Below are positions 9,087-18,200 of a stretch of DNA of 64,000 nt, piece by piece. The stretch is from Thermomicrobiales bacterium (GTDB taxonomy: Bacteria > Chloroflexota > Chloroflexia > Thermomicrobiales > UBA6265): contig JAHBVL010000001.1 in assembly GCA_019637585.1 (NCBI GenBank), positions 1-64,000 on the forward strand, in the 5' to 3' direction. The notes under the pieces are model-generated. The model worked only from the letters and a program-made list of their open reading frames with translations, was not told where the DNA came from and made no database searches. The stretch's first letter is position 1. Every line of letters begins with the position of its first letter. The translations under genes and the position numbers were made by a program.

Positions 9087-10343
9087 TTAGCCAGCCAGGG
9101 CCTCAGGAATCGACTTTTCGATGATGGCGATGATTTCGTCTGCTTCCTGCTCTGTCGTGACGAGAGGCGGCGCGACGCCGATCCAGTCGTGAGCCGGGCG
9201 GGTGAGCAAACCGTTGCGACGACACGCCGAATAGACCGCCCGGCCGATCGGCTCGTGGAATGCCAAACAGCGCATCATCCCCACGCCGCGCACTTCCGAA
9301 ATGGCCGGCTGGCGTTCGCCGAGATCGCGCAGCCCGTCGGCGAGATAGTTGCCGACGCGCTGGGCATTGCCCACGACATCGTTCTCCACCAGGTAGCGGA
9401 CGACCGCCTCGCCAACCGCGCAGGAGACCGGGTTTCCACCGTAGGTGTGCCCGGACAGAAATTGAATGCCCTGGGCCGGATCGCCCCAGAAGGCGTTGGC
9501 CACCTTGTCGGCAATGAGGATGGCGGCCAACGGGGCATACCCACCGCTGATCCCCTTGCCGCAGGAGAGAATGTCGGGCCAGACGCCGAACATCTCAGCG
9601 GCGAAGATGTGGCCGGTGCGACCGAAGCCGGTGATGATCTCGTCGAAGATCAGCAGAACATTGTGTCTGTCGCAAATCTCTCGCAGTTTGGGGAAGTAAT
9701 CCGGATCGGGAACGCGCACGCCAGCGGACAGCATTACCGGTTCGGCAATGACGGCCGCGATGCTCTCGGCGTTCTCGCCAACGATCGCTTCTTCGATATC
9801 TTCCGGCGTGCGACGAGGCACGTGGATGAATCCCTCGGGATAGGGATCGTATTTCGACTTCCACTCGGGCTGCGCGGATGCCGCGCCGGCGAAACCGGTG
9901 CTGCCGTGATAGGAACCCCAGCGGGAGATCACCTTGTATTTGCGGGGGTTGCCGGTCTGCGCGTGATACTGGCGAGCCATCTTGATGGCGAACTCGTTCG
10001 CCTCCGACCCGCCGCTGGCGAACTTGACGGTGTTGAATTGATCGGGCACCAGACTGCAGAGATACTCGGCCAGCTTGATCGCGGGCGGGTTGGTCGACAT
10101 CGTCGGGGCACTGAAGGAGAGCGTCCGCATCTGCTCGGCGGCGACATCGGCAAACTGGGACATCCCATGGCCCAGGTTGACAGTGAAGACGCCGGACAGC
10201 CCGTCGATGTACTCCTTCCCGAAGACATCCCACACCCGGACGCCGACACCTCGCTCGAGGACGAGCGGATCCTGACCGAATGATTTCATCTGATTGAAGT
10301 CGACCATGACTTTGGCCGTATCGAGCGTCTTCTGGTCGGTCAC
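9087..10343 (-). CDS. class III (PLP-dependent) aminotransferase
   Basis: A 418-residue fold-type I aminotransferase. The GTG at 10343 is chosen for its AAAGGA site; the longer frame to 10418 adds unlikely residues. Visible landmarks are the PLP-phosphate region GGSEANEF (~111), SYHGST (~144), the cofactor Asp in LIFDEIITGFGRTG (D234) and the Schiff-base Lys in CGKGISGGYAPL (K263). The substrate cannot be told from sequence; omega-amino-acid:pyruvate or related aminotransferases are closest by motif. It stands alone on the - strand. Confidence 0.9.
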   Translation of the reverse strand: MTDQKTLDTAKVMVDFNQMKSFGQDPLVLERGVGVRVWDVFGKEYIDGLSGVFTVNLGHGMSQFADVAAEQMRTLSFSAPTMSTNPPAIKLAEYLCSLVPDQFNTVKFASGGSEANEFAIKMARQYHAQTGNPRKYKVISRWGSYHGSTGFAGAASAQPEWKSKYDPYPEGFIHVPRRTPEDIEEAIVGENAESIAAVIAEPVMLSAGVRVPDPDYFPKLREICDRHNVLLIFDEIITGFGRTGHIFAAEMFGVWPDILSCGKGISGGYAPLAAILIADKVANAFWGDPAQGIQFLSGHTYGGNPVSCAVGEAVVRYLVENDVVGNAQRVGNYLADGLRDLGERQPAISEVRGVGMMRCLAFHEPIGRAVYSACRRNGLLTRPAHDWIGVAPPLVTTEQEADEIIAIIEKSIPEALAG

Positions 10344-10508
10344 GAAATGTGTCCTTTCGGGCTGGGCAAAAAACCAACGCACATTCCGGGATTGTCGCAT
10401 AGCAGCGGAGAGCAGCAAGGTTCAGTTCGACTATGATTGCCGCATCTCACGTCCAGCGTCCGTTGAGTTGTGACACGCTGCTGATCGCCTGCTCAAGGTA
10501 GCCACAAG

Positions 10509-10923
10509 TTGAGCGAATATCTCTCGTGGAATGAGATCGCGTCGGCTGCCGGCAATGTCGCGCTCAATGTCGTCGTCGCGCTGACACTGGCCTCGGCGTT
10601 GATCGTCTCGTTCGCGCTCTTTGGCCGGCGCTATTCACTCGATCAGCGGGTTTTTCCATCGGTTTCCGCTCGTCAGCGGCAGTTGTTTGGCCTCCTCGGC
10701 TTTTATCTGCTCCTTCTCTCCGGTCTGGAGATCCTAAATCCACCAAACCTTGAATTTCTGACATCCGAGTCGATCGCCTTCCGGCCAAGTTTTCTGAACG
10801 ATCAGTTCATGGGTCTGACGCTTCAGGACCTCATTTCGGTCGCTGTGCTGGCCACGCTGCTGATCGCCTTCGTTCTGCGGGTCCGTCAGCTCAATCGCAC
10901 GACGCGCCATTTCCCCGCGCCAG
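10509..10923 (+). pseudogene. 5' part of a frameshifted membrane protein
   Basis: Starting at TTG 10509, this frame gives about 138 residues with three hydrophobic helices (VVVALTLASALIVSFALF, LFGLLGFYLLLLSGLEIL, LISVAVLATLLIAFVL) and then RVRQLNRTTRHF. Beyond ~10915 the same frame turns into Arg/His-rich nonsense and stops at 11255. The next frame (+1), which opens after a stop at 10861, picks up with more membrane helices. The simplest reading is one gene broken by a single-base indel near 10905-10925; two overlapping genes, or programmed frameshifting, are less likely alternatives. Confidence 0.55.
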
Positions 10924-13164
10924 GTGACGGAAGGTTCCAGCCGGGTTGCCCGGAGTTCCTTCGGCGAGCGGACCGCGACCCTTCGTTTCGTCTTCGGATT
11001 CGTGGCCGTCTCGTTGCTGATTGCCATCATTGCCCCCAGTCTCGCGGTGTTCGGGACGGAGAGTGTCGGCACGATCATCATCCTCGGTCTGTTTCTGATC
11101 GGTGGTGTGGCGAGCTATATCGAAGCCATGCAGATTGGCGCGGCCTACTCTCACGAATCTCGCATCTTTCTGGTCACCCAGTTTTGCCGGTATGTCTTCA
11201 TCCCCAGCTGGACGCTCTATCTGGTCATCGCCCTGCTCGGATATCTACTGCATAGTGGATTGCCCGGTCACTTCGCCGACGATCCGAGCATGAGCTCGAC
11301 TCCCGAGCTGACCCGAACGGTGTCGAAAATCGTGGCCGGGTGCCTGGTTGTGCTGGCCGCCTACCTGGTTTGCTGGGGCGTGCAGGGATTCACTATTCGG
11401 CTGCAGCGCTTTCTCGTTGTCGCCGCCCTGGCTCCCGCTGTTCTGCCGATGATGAAATTGTCGGCCGTAGTCGCCGGAAAGGGTGACGCGATCTCGACCG
11501 AACCGGGCACGGGGTTCGCGACGCTGTATGCCGTGGTTCTGCTCATCGTGCCGCTGATCGCGTATGTCTTTTCGGCTCCCGAACACCATGCTCACGCCCG
11601 AGCCAGCACAATCGCCTACGTACCCAGTCTGGGATGGGCTCCGCTGGCGATCGGCCGGTCGCTGAGTGGCAAGAGTGGCGACGAACAACTCCGCTGCGTT
11701 CCCTTTTCCACACCCGAAGAGCTGCTCGATCATATGGTCGGACGGAAATCGCGCGGTGTTCCGACGAGATTGCCGGGATCGGCACGGGTGAGGCACAGAC
11801 TGGTCAAGGCGCTGCGTTGGCACCACGACTTCGACGCCATCGTCATCGATCTGCGCAGCGCGATCCGCCTGTTCGATGCGTTCGAACAACAGGGGCGGCT
11901 CACTTCTCAGAATGGCGGATACCGGATCGTCGCCGGGATCTGCCGGCGGGAGGACGTTGTCATCCGGCGACACCTCTCGGACGGCCAGGCGGCGCCTGCT
12001 TACGCCATCTGGTCCGATTCGCCCTATGTGCCCCGCAATGAAATCCTGGAGCGCGAGATTCTCGCATCGCTTCGACATTTCGATCCGGCGTTGAAGGGAG
12101 TCGACTATCTCCCACCGAACTGCATTCTGGAACGGCTGCACCCCGGAGCGATCGCCGTCATCGCCGAACCGTTCGCATCCGCGCTTCTGGAACGGGGCGA
12201 GGTGAGCGGGGATATCGATCGTCTCGACGTGAAAACGCTGGGCGACGCATCGTGGCTCTACGAGCACTACGACGTCCTCATCGTCCGCTCCGATGAGGGC
12301 GGCAACGAAGCGTCCCAATTCCTGGACATGCTGATTGCGGGACGGAATTGGCTACGCACGAAACCGGGACCAACCGGGATCGGCGGTGTTTTCGCCCGGC
12401 AGATTGCCGCAGAGCTCGAGGGGGTGAAGGTCGCCGACCTCGACGCCGGCGAACGGACCTATCTCGGTCCCGGAGCGATCAATGTCTGCCTGGTGCTGAC
12501 CAACTATCAGGATGGTTCGGTGATCGATCCGGACGACGAACGTGCCGGATCGAACTGGCAGGAGGTGCGTTCGGTCTACGGCCATCTGCAAGATGCCGGT
12601 CTGGTCAGCGCTCTGTCCCTCGAACACCTGGCCAAGCTGATCGATTGCCGCTTCATCCAGCAACAGACGGCGGTCAATGGACAGAGCGCCACCTATCCGC
12701 TGCAGATGAATCGCTACCTGACCAATGACACGCCAGGCAAGGTCCGGGACATGATCGATGCCCTGCACATCGACGATATCGATCTCTCGTTTCTTCTCGC
12801 TCAGCGCATCTCCGGCGCTGGAGGGGTGGGGTTGGTCTACATGCTGCCGACGCATGAGGCGGACAATCGCCGCATCCATCGAGCAGCCCACCGGCACGAG
12901 TGGATCGCCGCCGGGCGGACCGGGATCGTGGCTATTCGCATCCCAAATGAACCTCGATCGCTCCGGCAGATGCTGGACGTCGTTCACCGCGACGAAACGC
13001 TGAGCATCGACACGCTTGCCGCGTTTCCCGGTTCGGATGGACGCGCCATCGCCCTGATGTCGTTTGGGGACATCACCGAAGCACATCTGACACGCCTGCT
13101 GTCCGACCTGCGCGAGCATGGATTCGACATTGCCACGGACCCGGCCCAGTGGTCGAACGCATAG
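10924..13164 (+). CDS. large multi-pass membrane protein, unknown function
   Basis: 746 residues from GTG 10924. The first ~215 residues contain about six membrane helices (for example FVFGFVAVSLLIAIIAPSL, LYLVIALLGYLL and YAVVLLIVPLIAYVF). The remaining ~530 residues look cytoplasmic and contain no motif I recognise, although QRISGAGGVGLVYMLP and the repeated alpha/beta pattern suggest one or more folded domains. With the 5' fragment it would form a ~885-residue protein with nine helices. Several Asp-rich stretches (DFDAIVIDLRS, YDVLIVRSDEGG) could be Rossmann-like. Function not assigned. Confidence 0.7.
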   Translation: MTEGSSRVARSSFGERTATLRFVFGFVAVSLLIAIIAPSLAVFGTESVGTIIILGLFLIGGVASYIEAMQIGAAYSHESRIFLVTQFCRYVFIPSWTLYLVIALLGYLLHSGLPGHFADDPSMSSTPELTRTVSKIVAGCLVVLAAYLVCWGVQGFTIRLQRFLVVAALAPAVLPMMKLSAVVAGKGDAISTEPGTGFATLYAVVLLIVPLIAYVFSAPEHHAHARASTIAYVPSLGWAPLAIGRSLSGKSGDEQLRCVPFSTPEELLDHMVGRKSRGVPTRLPGSARVRHRLVKALRWHHDFDAIVIDLRSAIRLFDAFEQQGRLTSQNGGYRIVAGICRREDVVIRRHLSDGQAAPAYAIWSDSPYVPRNEILEREILASLRHFDPALKGVDYLPPNCILERLHPGAIAVIAEPFASALLERGEVSGDIDRLDVKTLGDASWLYEHYDVLIVRSDEGGNEASQFLDMLIAGRNWLRTKPGPTGIGGVFARQIAAELEGVKVADLDAGERTYLGPGAINVCLVLTNYQDGSVIDPDDERAGSNWQEVRSVYGHLQDAGLVSALSLEHLAKLIDCRFIQQQTAVNGQSATYPLQMNRYLTNDTPGKVRDMIDALHIDDIDLSFLLAQRISGAGGVGLVYMLPTHEADNRRIHRAAHRHEWIAAGRTGIVAIRIPNEPRSLRQMLDVVHRDETLSIDTLAAFPGSDGRAIALMSFGDITEAHLTRLLSDLREHGFDIATDPAQWSNA

Positions 13165-13265
13165 CGGTCAGGTCCCCAATTTTCCACGGGTCGATGCTAC
13201 GATAGCTGCAAAGCGCTATTGCACGAAAGAAACGCGAAGAGATCCCGCCGCGAGGGGTGCAGACG

Positions 13266-13733
13266 ATGATGGAAATCGGTCAAGGGGGATTCGCCGCGCA
13301 GCGCGTGCTGTCGAGCGACGATTCCTCCCGGCAACGGTTCGCGGGCGCCGCGAACGATCCTGTGCTTTCGCCGGCTGGCGCCACGCAGTTCGGCGATCAA
13401 GTCCATTGTTCCGTTTCGATCTATGCGGAGATCGTCCTCGGGCCGGGCGCCGGCAATGCCCTGGAGGGGGTGTTGCAGCTCGAGATCGCCGACGGCGGCG
13501 CTATCGACAGTGGCAGCCTGGATGTCGGCGGGCAATCCTACGCGCTCGTCGGTCAGGCGAATGGCCGCACCATCCGGTTGCTCGTCGAGGTGGAGAACGG
13601 GCAGCTGGTCGCGTTTACGGGCACGGCAGAGCAGCCACTCGATCTCTGCACAGGCACGATCTACGGTCAGTTCGGAGGACCGGAGATATCGAACGTCGGC
13701 TCCTGGAGCGGAGCCGCCATGGGGAGCGGTTGA
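13266..13733 (+). CDS. small exported-family protein with degenerate signal
   Basis: 155 residues from ATG 13266, with GAGGGG eight bases upstream. From AGATQFGDQVHC onward it aligns with the products of the next two genes: one Cys near the start, GNALEGVLQLEIADGGAIDSG, QANGRTIRLLVEVENG, a second Cys in LDLCTGTIYGQFGGP and a final GSWSG. It therefore belongs to the same ~120-residue two-cysteine beta domain family. Unlike its neighbours it lacks a hydrophobic signal core: SRQRFAGAANDPVLSPAGA looks like a decayed Tat signal. It overlaps the next gene by one base (TGATG). Confidence 0.65.
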   Translation: MMEIGQGGFAAQRVLSSDDSSRQRFAGAANDPVLSPAGATQFGDQVHCSVSIYAEIVLGPGAGNALEGVLQLEIADGGAIDSGSLDVGGQSYALVGQANGRTIRLLVEVENGQLVAFTGTAEQPLDLCTGTIYGQFGGPEISNVGSWSGAAMGSG

Positions 13734-14725
13734 TGAACGCCGAGCGCTTCGATACCTGGTCGAGAGCCCGCGTTCTGGGCATCACGCGACGACGACTGCT
13801 GCGAACGGTGTCCGCCGGGAGCGCTGGTGTTGCGCTCTCCCGTTTGGCTGGAACATCGGCCCAGTTTGGCGGCACGACAACGTGTCAGTACACCGTGCAG
13901 ATGACGACATCGCACGGACCCTCCATTGGAACCAGTTACTCGGGAACGCTGAACCTGGAAATCGGCGACGATGGGGCGATCGAGACAGGGACATTCACAC
14001 CGGCCCTGGCGACCTCTCAGCCGGTTGTCGGCCAGGCGAACGGCCATGGAGTCGATCTGCTGATTTCCCTGCCGGACGGCGGTGTTCTTTCGCTGACTGG
14101 TTCTGGAACCCAACCCATCGACACATGCGATGCCTCGATTCAGGGGTATTTCGGTGGTCCTGCAGCAACCGATCTGGGCACCTGGGAGGCCGAGCCGGGC
14201 GAGTCCGCCGCCAGCGGATCGGGATCTCAGGGCGCCCAGCAAAGCGGGCAGTCCTCCCAGCCTGTCTGCCCACCAGCAGAGTGCGGTCTCGCCTTCGTAC
14301 AGGACCCGGTCACCTGCCAGTGCGTCTGCGCTCCCGGTTTGCCGCCTTGCGGGGGCAACTGCTGCCCGGCCGGATCGAGCTGTTCCGAGGGCATCTGCCT
14401 GTGCCCAGGCGATGCTATCCAGTGCGGAACATCCTGCGTCGGCCCGTGCGGCGCCAATCAGTACGTCGATTACGACACCTGCCTGTGCACCGATGAGGAG
14501 GTTCCCGCCTGCACCCAGTCGGGCGGCGCCTGCCAGCAGGGCTTCCAGTGCTGTACGGGGTATTGCCAGAACGGCATCTGCGCCAGTTGCAACATCTCGA
14601 TCTGGGCGCAGGTCTGCGATGAGCAATGCGTCGATCTGCATACCAATCCCTATTACTGCGGCTCGTGTCTGAACAACTGCCTCATGCAGCAAAAGCAGGC
14701 ATGCCAAAACGGTGTCTGCGTTTAG
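13733..14725 (+). CDS. Tat-exported protein: beta domain plus Cys-rich tail
   Basis: 330 residues from ATG 13733, overlapping the previous stop. The N terminus carries a twin-arginine signal (ITRRRLLRTVSAG..., cleavage after GTSA before Gln). Residues ~40-155 form the small two-cysteine domain shared with both flanking genes (CQYTVQM, GTLNLEIGDDGAIETG, TCDASIQGYFGGP). After a Ser/Gln-rich linker the C-terminal ~145 residues are Cys-rich (CPPAECGLAF, CVCAPGLPPCGGNCCPAG, CQQGFQCCTGYC). The tail resembles the modules of the larger Tat Cys-rich proteins further right, so this gene joins two families. Role unknown. Confidence 0.75.
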   Translation: MNAERFDTWSRARVLGITRRRLLRTVSAGSAGVALSRLAGTSAQFGGTTTCQYTVQMTTSHGPSIGTSYSGTLNLEIGDDGAIETGTFTPALATSQPVVGQANGHGVDLLISLPDGGVLSLTGSGTQPIDTCDASIQGYFGGPAATDLGTWEAEPGESAASGSGSQGAQQSGQSSQPVCPPAECGLAFVQDPVTCQCVCAPGLPPCGGNCCPAGSSCSEGICLCPGDAIQCGTSCVGPCGANQYVDYDTCLCTDEEVPACTQSGGACQQGFQCCTGYCQNGICASCNISIWAQVCDEQCVDLHTNPYYCGSCLNNCLMQQKQACQNGVCV

Positions 14726-14771
14726 CCGGCGCCCAGGAGCTGGACTCGTACCGGTATGAGTGGAGAGCAGG

Positions 14772-15233
14772 ATGGATCCGAACCGATTCGATGACTGGTC
14801 CCGATCGCTGGCCCGGCGGTTTTCCCGGCGGCAGATGGTGGGTTCTGCCGCGGCTCTCGGCGGCGCGACGCTGGCGCCGAGCGCTACTGCCGCTCAGTTT
14901 GGTGGGCAGAATTGCCAGTTCCAGGTGCGGGCCTCTATTGCGGCTGGCCCCTCCGCAGGGGCGAATCTGGAAGGGACGCTCGAGTTCACGGTCGATGCCG
15001 ACGGCGCAATCACGGCCGGATCGATGACGCCAGTCGGCAGCACGGCGATGGAGGTGCGGGGCAGTGCACGCGGCCGCGCCCTCGATCTGGTTGTCTCATT
15101 GCCGGACAACAAGGAACTCTCGTTCTCGGGCGCGGTCGCTCTTCTGGGCGACTCGTGCACCGGGCCAGCGGCCGGCGTTTTTGCCGGCCCCGAACCGGGC
15201 GATCTCGGGGCCTGGCGGGCGGAGACCGCCTAG
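14772..15233 (+). CDS. small Tat-exported two-cysteine protein
   Basis: 153 residues from ATG 14772, preceded by a purine-rich GGAGAGCAGG. It has a Tat signal (RRFSRRQMVGSAAALGG, cleavage ATAA before Gln) and one ~110-residue domain (NCQFQVRASIAAGPSAG, LEGTLEFTVDADGAITAG, SCTGPAAGVFAGPEPG). It is the third tandem member of this family and the simplest form: signal plus domain. It converges with the - strand giant surface-protein gene 25 bases away. No function is recognisable. Confidence 0.75.
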   Translation: MDPNRFDDWSRSLARRFSRRQMVGSAAALGGATLAPSATAAQFGGQNCQFQVRASIAAGPSAGANLEGTLEFTVDADGAITAGSMTPVGSTAMEVRGSARGRALDLVVSLPDNKELSFSGAVALLGDSCTGPAAGVFAGPEPGDLGAWRAETA

Positions 15234-15257
15234 CCCCGAAACCTCTGCTGCCCCCGG

Positions 15258-18200
15258 CTAATTTCCAGGCAACGGCTGGAGCCCGCAGGTGAAGATACTC
15301 ACCTCGATCGGCGTTCCTTCCTCTACAACCAGATTGCCGGCCTGATCGAATCCCTTCGAATCGACAAAGCAGACGGAAGCCGGCAACTCCTCCATTTCAT
15401 AGGTATCGGGCCGCAAATCGGCGTGGGCGACACCGTCGGTATCGGTGGTCACCGAGTAGTCGATGCCAAACGGGTCGACCGAGGCGAAGGTGATCGTCAG
15501 GCCATCAACGCTTGGCTTGCATGTCGCCACATTGATCTGGCCGCCAGGACAGTCGAATGCCAGAACCGTCACGAGTGGCGTGGGCACGTTGTACCAGGAG
15601 CATTCGAGCGTTTCCCCGGCCACCAGACTCACGCCGATCTGTCCGCTCGGGCTGGCGTAAGCAAATGGGGCGAAGGGGTTGTCGGCGAAGATCGCCCGGC
15701 GGTTGCTGGAGCAGCCTGAAATGAATGCCGTATCGGTCGCTTGCGGCAGACGCATGCCGAGCAGATAGTTCCCCGCTTCGAGCGGAGCGAAGGTGATGCT
15801 GCCCTCCGCGATCGCGCCGGACACACCGGTCCTCTCCGTACCTGGCTCTGGTCCACCCAGGGTGAATTCCAGATCGTCGCCCGGTTCTTCGCAGTCTTCG
15901 GCGGGATCCGCGTCTTCCGCATAGACGTCGTAGCCGGCGTCGCAATTGGCGATAGAGAGAATCAGCACCGCGGTTTGCGATTGGCCGGTGGCCGGTGTGG
16001 AAATCACCGCCGCACCCGGAGGCTGAATCCCCGGTTGCACGGCAAGGGTCGTGACACCCGCCACCGTCGGTGTTGGAGACGGCCCGCCGGCGCCAAAGAT
16101 GTTCCCGGGAGCCCGGGTTGGTGTCGGCCCGGACGGCTGGAAGATGCTGCCGGTCCGCGTCGGCGTGGGCGTCGGCTGCGCCGGTGGCGGAGGAGGCGGC
16201 GGCGCCTGGGGTGGGACCGGTGTGACTGTGGGGGTCGCGGTGGCGGTCGGCGTTGTCGTCGGCGTTGCCGTCGGGGTGGGCGTGGGAGTTGGCTCGGTGG
16301 GATCGGCGGCGACCCAGATGCATTCCAATGAGAATCCGCCCACCAGATTGTAGAAGAGCGAATCATCTCGGTCGAAATCGCGCGATGTGAAGAGAAACTC
16401 GGCGAACTGGATCGACGTCCCTGTCGGCTTGGACGCACACAGCGTGAAACCCTTCTCAATGCCCGCCGGAGGCAAGAACTCGACCCTGATCAGTCCCCGG
16501 GCCAGATTGCTGACTTCGACGAGACTGATCTCATTTGTATCAATGGTTTCTGCAATGCCGGTGCCGCCTGTGATTCTGAAGCTCAATCCTTCCCGGCGCT
16601 TGCACTGGTCCAGCAACTGGATAACCAGCGGTTCCATCGAAGTCTGATTGTTTGCGTCTTCCAGAATCGCTTCCAATTGTGCGGTGGTGCAGACGCGTGC
16701 GTGGATGAGGACGCGGACCGGGTCTGTGGACGGCTCAGCCTCGGGACGGTCGAACCAATGGCACTGGACAATTCCGCCCGGAACGGGCGTGATCGCGAAT
16801 GCCCAGTTCTCGATGGGAACCTCGGTCATCGGAGAGGTACTGGAAACCCCATCGGTGAAGGTGGTCTGAGAGCAGAAGACTCTGGGAGCAGCGAAGAACG
16901 GTTTCTGCTCACGGCGGATGACCGACGCGCTAGGTGGCACGCCGGTCGTGAACATGAATCCGCCTTCGAGTTCTGCTTCGGCAACGACCTGCCCTCCCTG
17001 CTCGACTTTGAACGTTGTCGGGGGAAAGGCGACGAAAGCCGGGCAGTTGAGCTGGAAGTAGTCGCGGCCGACTCCATCCGGAACCGGAAGTCCCGGAGGA
17101 CAACGGAACTCGAAGATCGCGACGGCGCTGACCGCGTTTTCGTCTTCGGGCGCGAGTCCTGCCAGGGTGGGGCCGGCAAATCCCGGTATTGCGCCGGGCA
17201 GGGATATCTCCCCTGATTCCTCCGGAACGCTGCTTTCCTCGCCTTCTTCCGCCTCCTGGCTCTCAGACTCCGATCCTTCACCGGCAGACTGTGCCGGCTC
17301 CTCGGCCGCGTTGAACCAGTAGCAGATCACCTCCGGATAAGCGCTCAGATCACCGAGCTCGATACCGGGCGTCGCCGGATCGCTGGCGGCCAGATGGCCC
17401 TGCTCGGTTTCGCTATAGAGCAGCGTCGTTTGCGACCCGCAATAGGCAAATGCGGCCCGATAGTCCGGAACGGCCACCTCATAGAGGCGGATGAGCCCCG
17501 GGCCGAAATCAACGATCGCTGCGCCTGAACTGTCGGTTGGAGCCTGCTCGGAGACGAATCCGTCGTCCGAGGCGGTATAGAAGACGGCGCTTTGCGAACC
17601 CTGGGTGCACCCGGCGTTGGCCCAATCCTGGTATCCGGCGCCGGCAGCAGGAAGCGAACCGTCGCACCAGTATTTCAGGACCGAGATCTGCCCAACTGCG
17701 CCCGACTCGTCGTCGGATTCCTGCGACAAGACCGAGTCTTCACCTTCCTGGTCGGACGCTTCTTCTCCAGGGAGATCGCTCGCTGTCTCATCCTCGGATT
17801 CGGTCTCACCTTCGATCTCTTCTGCGTCTTCGGCTGGTGGAGCAGACTCGTCGGCCGCATTGAACCAGTAGCAGGTCACTTCCGGATAGGCGCTCAGGTC
17901 GCCAAGCTCGATTCCAGGCGTCACAGGATCGCTGGCGGCCAGGTGTCCCTGATCGGCTTCGCTGTAGAGGAGCGTCGCTTGCGACCCACAATAGGCAAAT
18001 GCGGCTCGATAGCCCGGAACCGCCACTTCATAGAGGCGGATGAGTCCCGGGCCGAAATCAACGATCGCCGCACCCGCGGCATCGGTCGATGCCTGCTCAG
18101 AGACAGACCCATCGTCCGACGCGGTGTAGAAAACGGCACTCTGCGATCCCTGCACGCAACCGGCGTTGGCCCATTCCTGATATCCGGCGCCAGCGGCGGG

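Noticed and set aside
10924-11255. Continuation of the first-frame membrane protein to 11255
   Set aside because: The residues after ~10915 in that frame are Arg/His-rich and lack the helices that the other frame encodes there.
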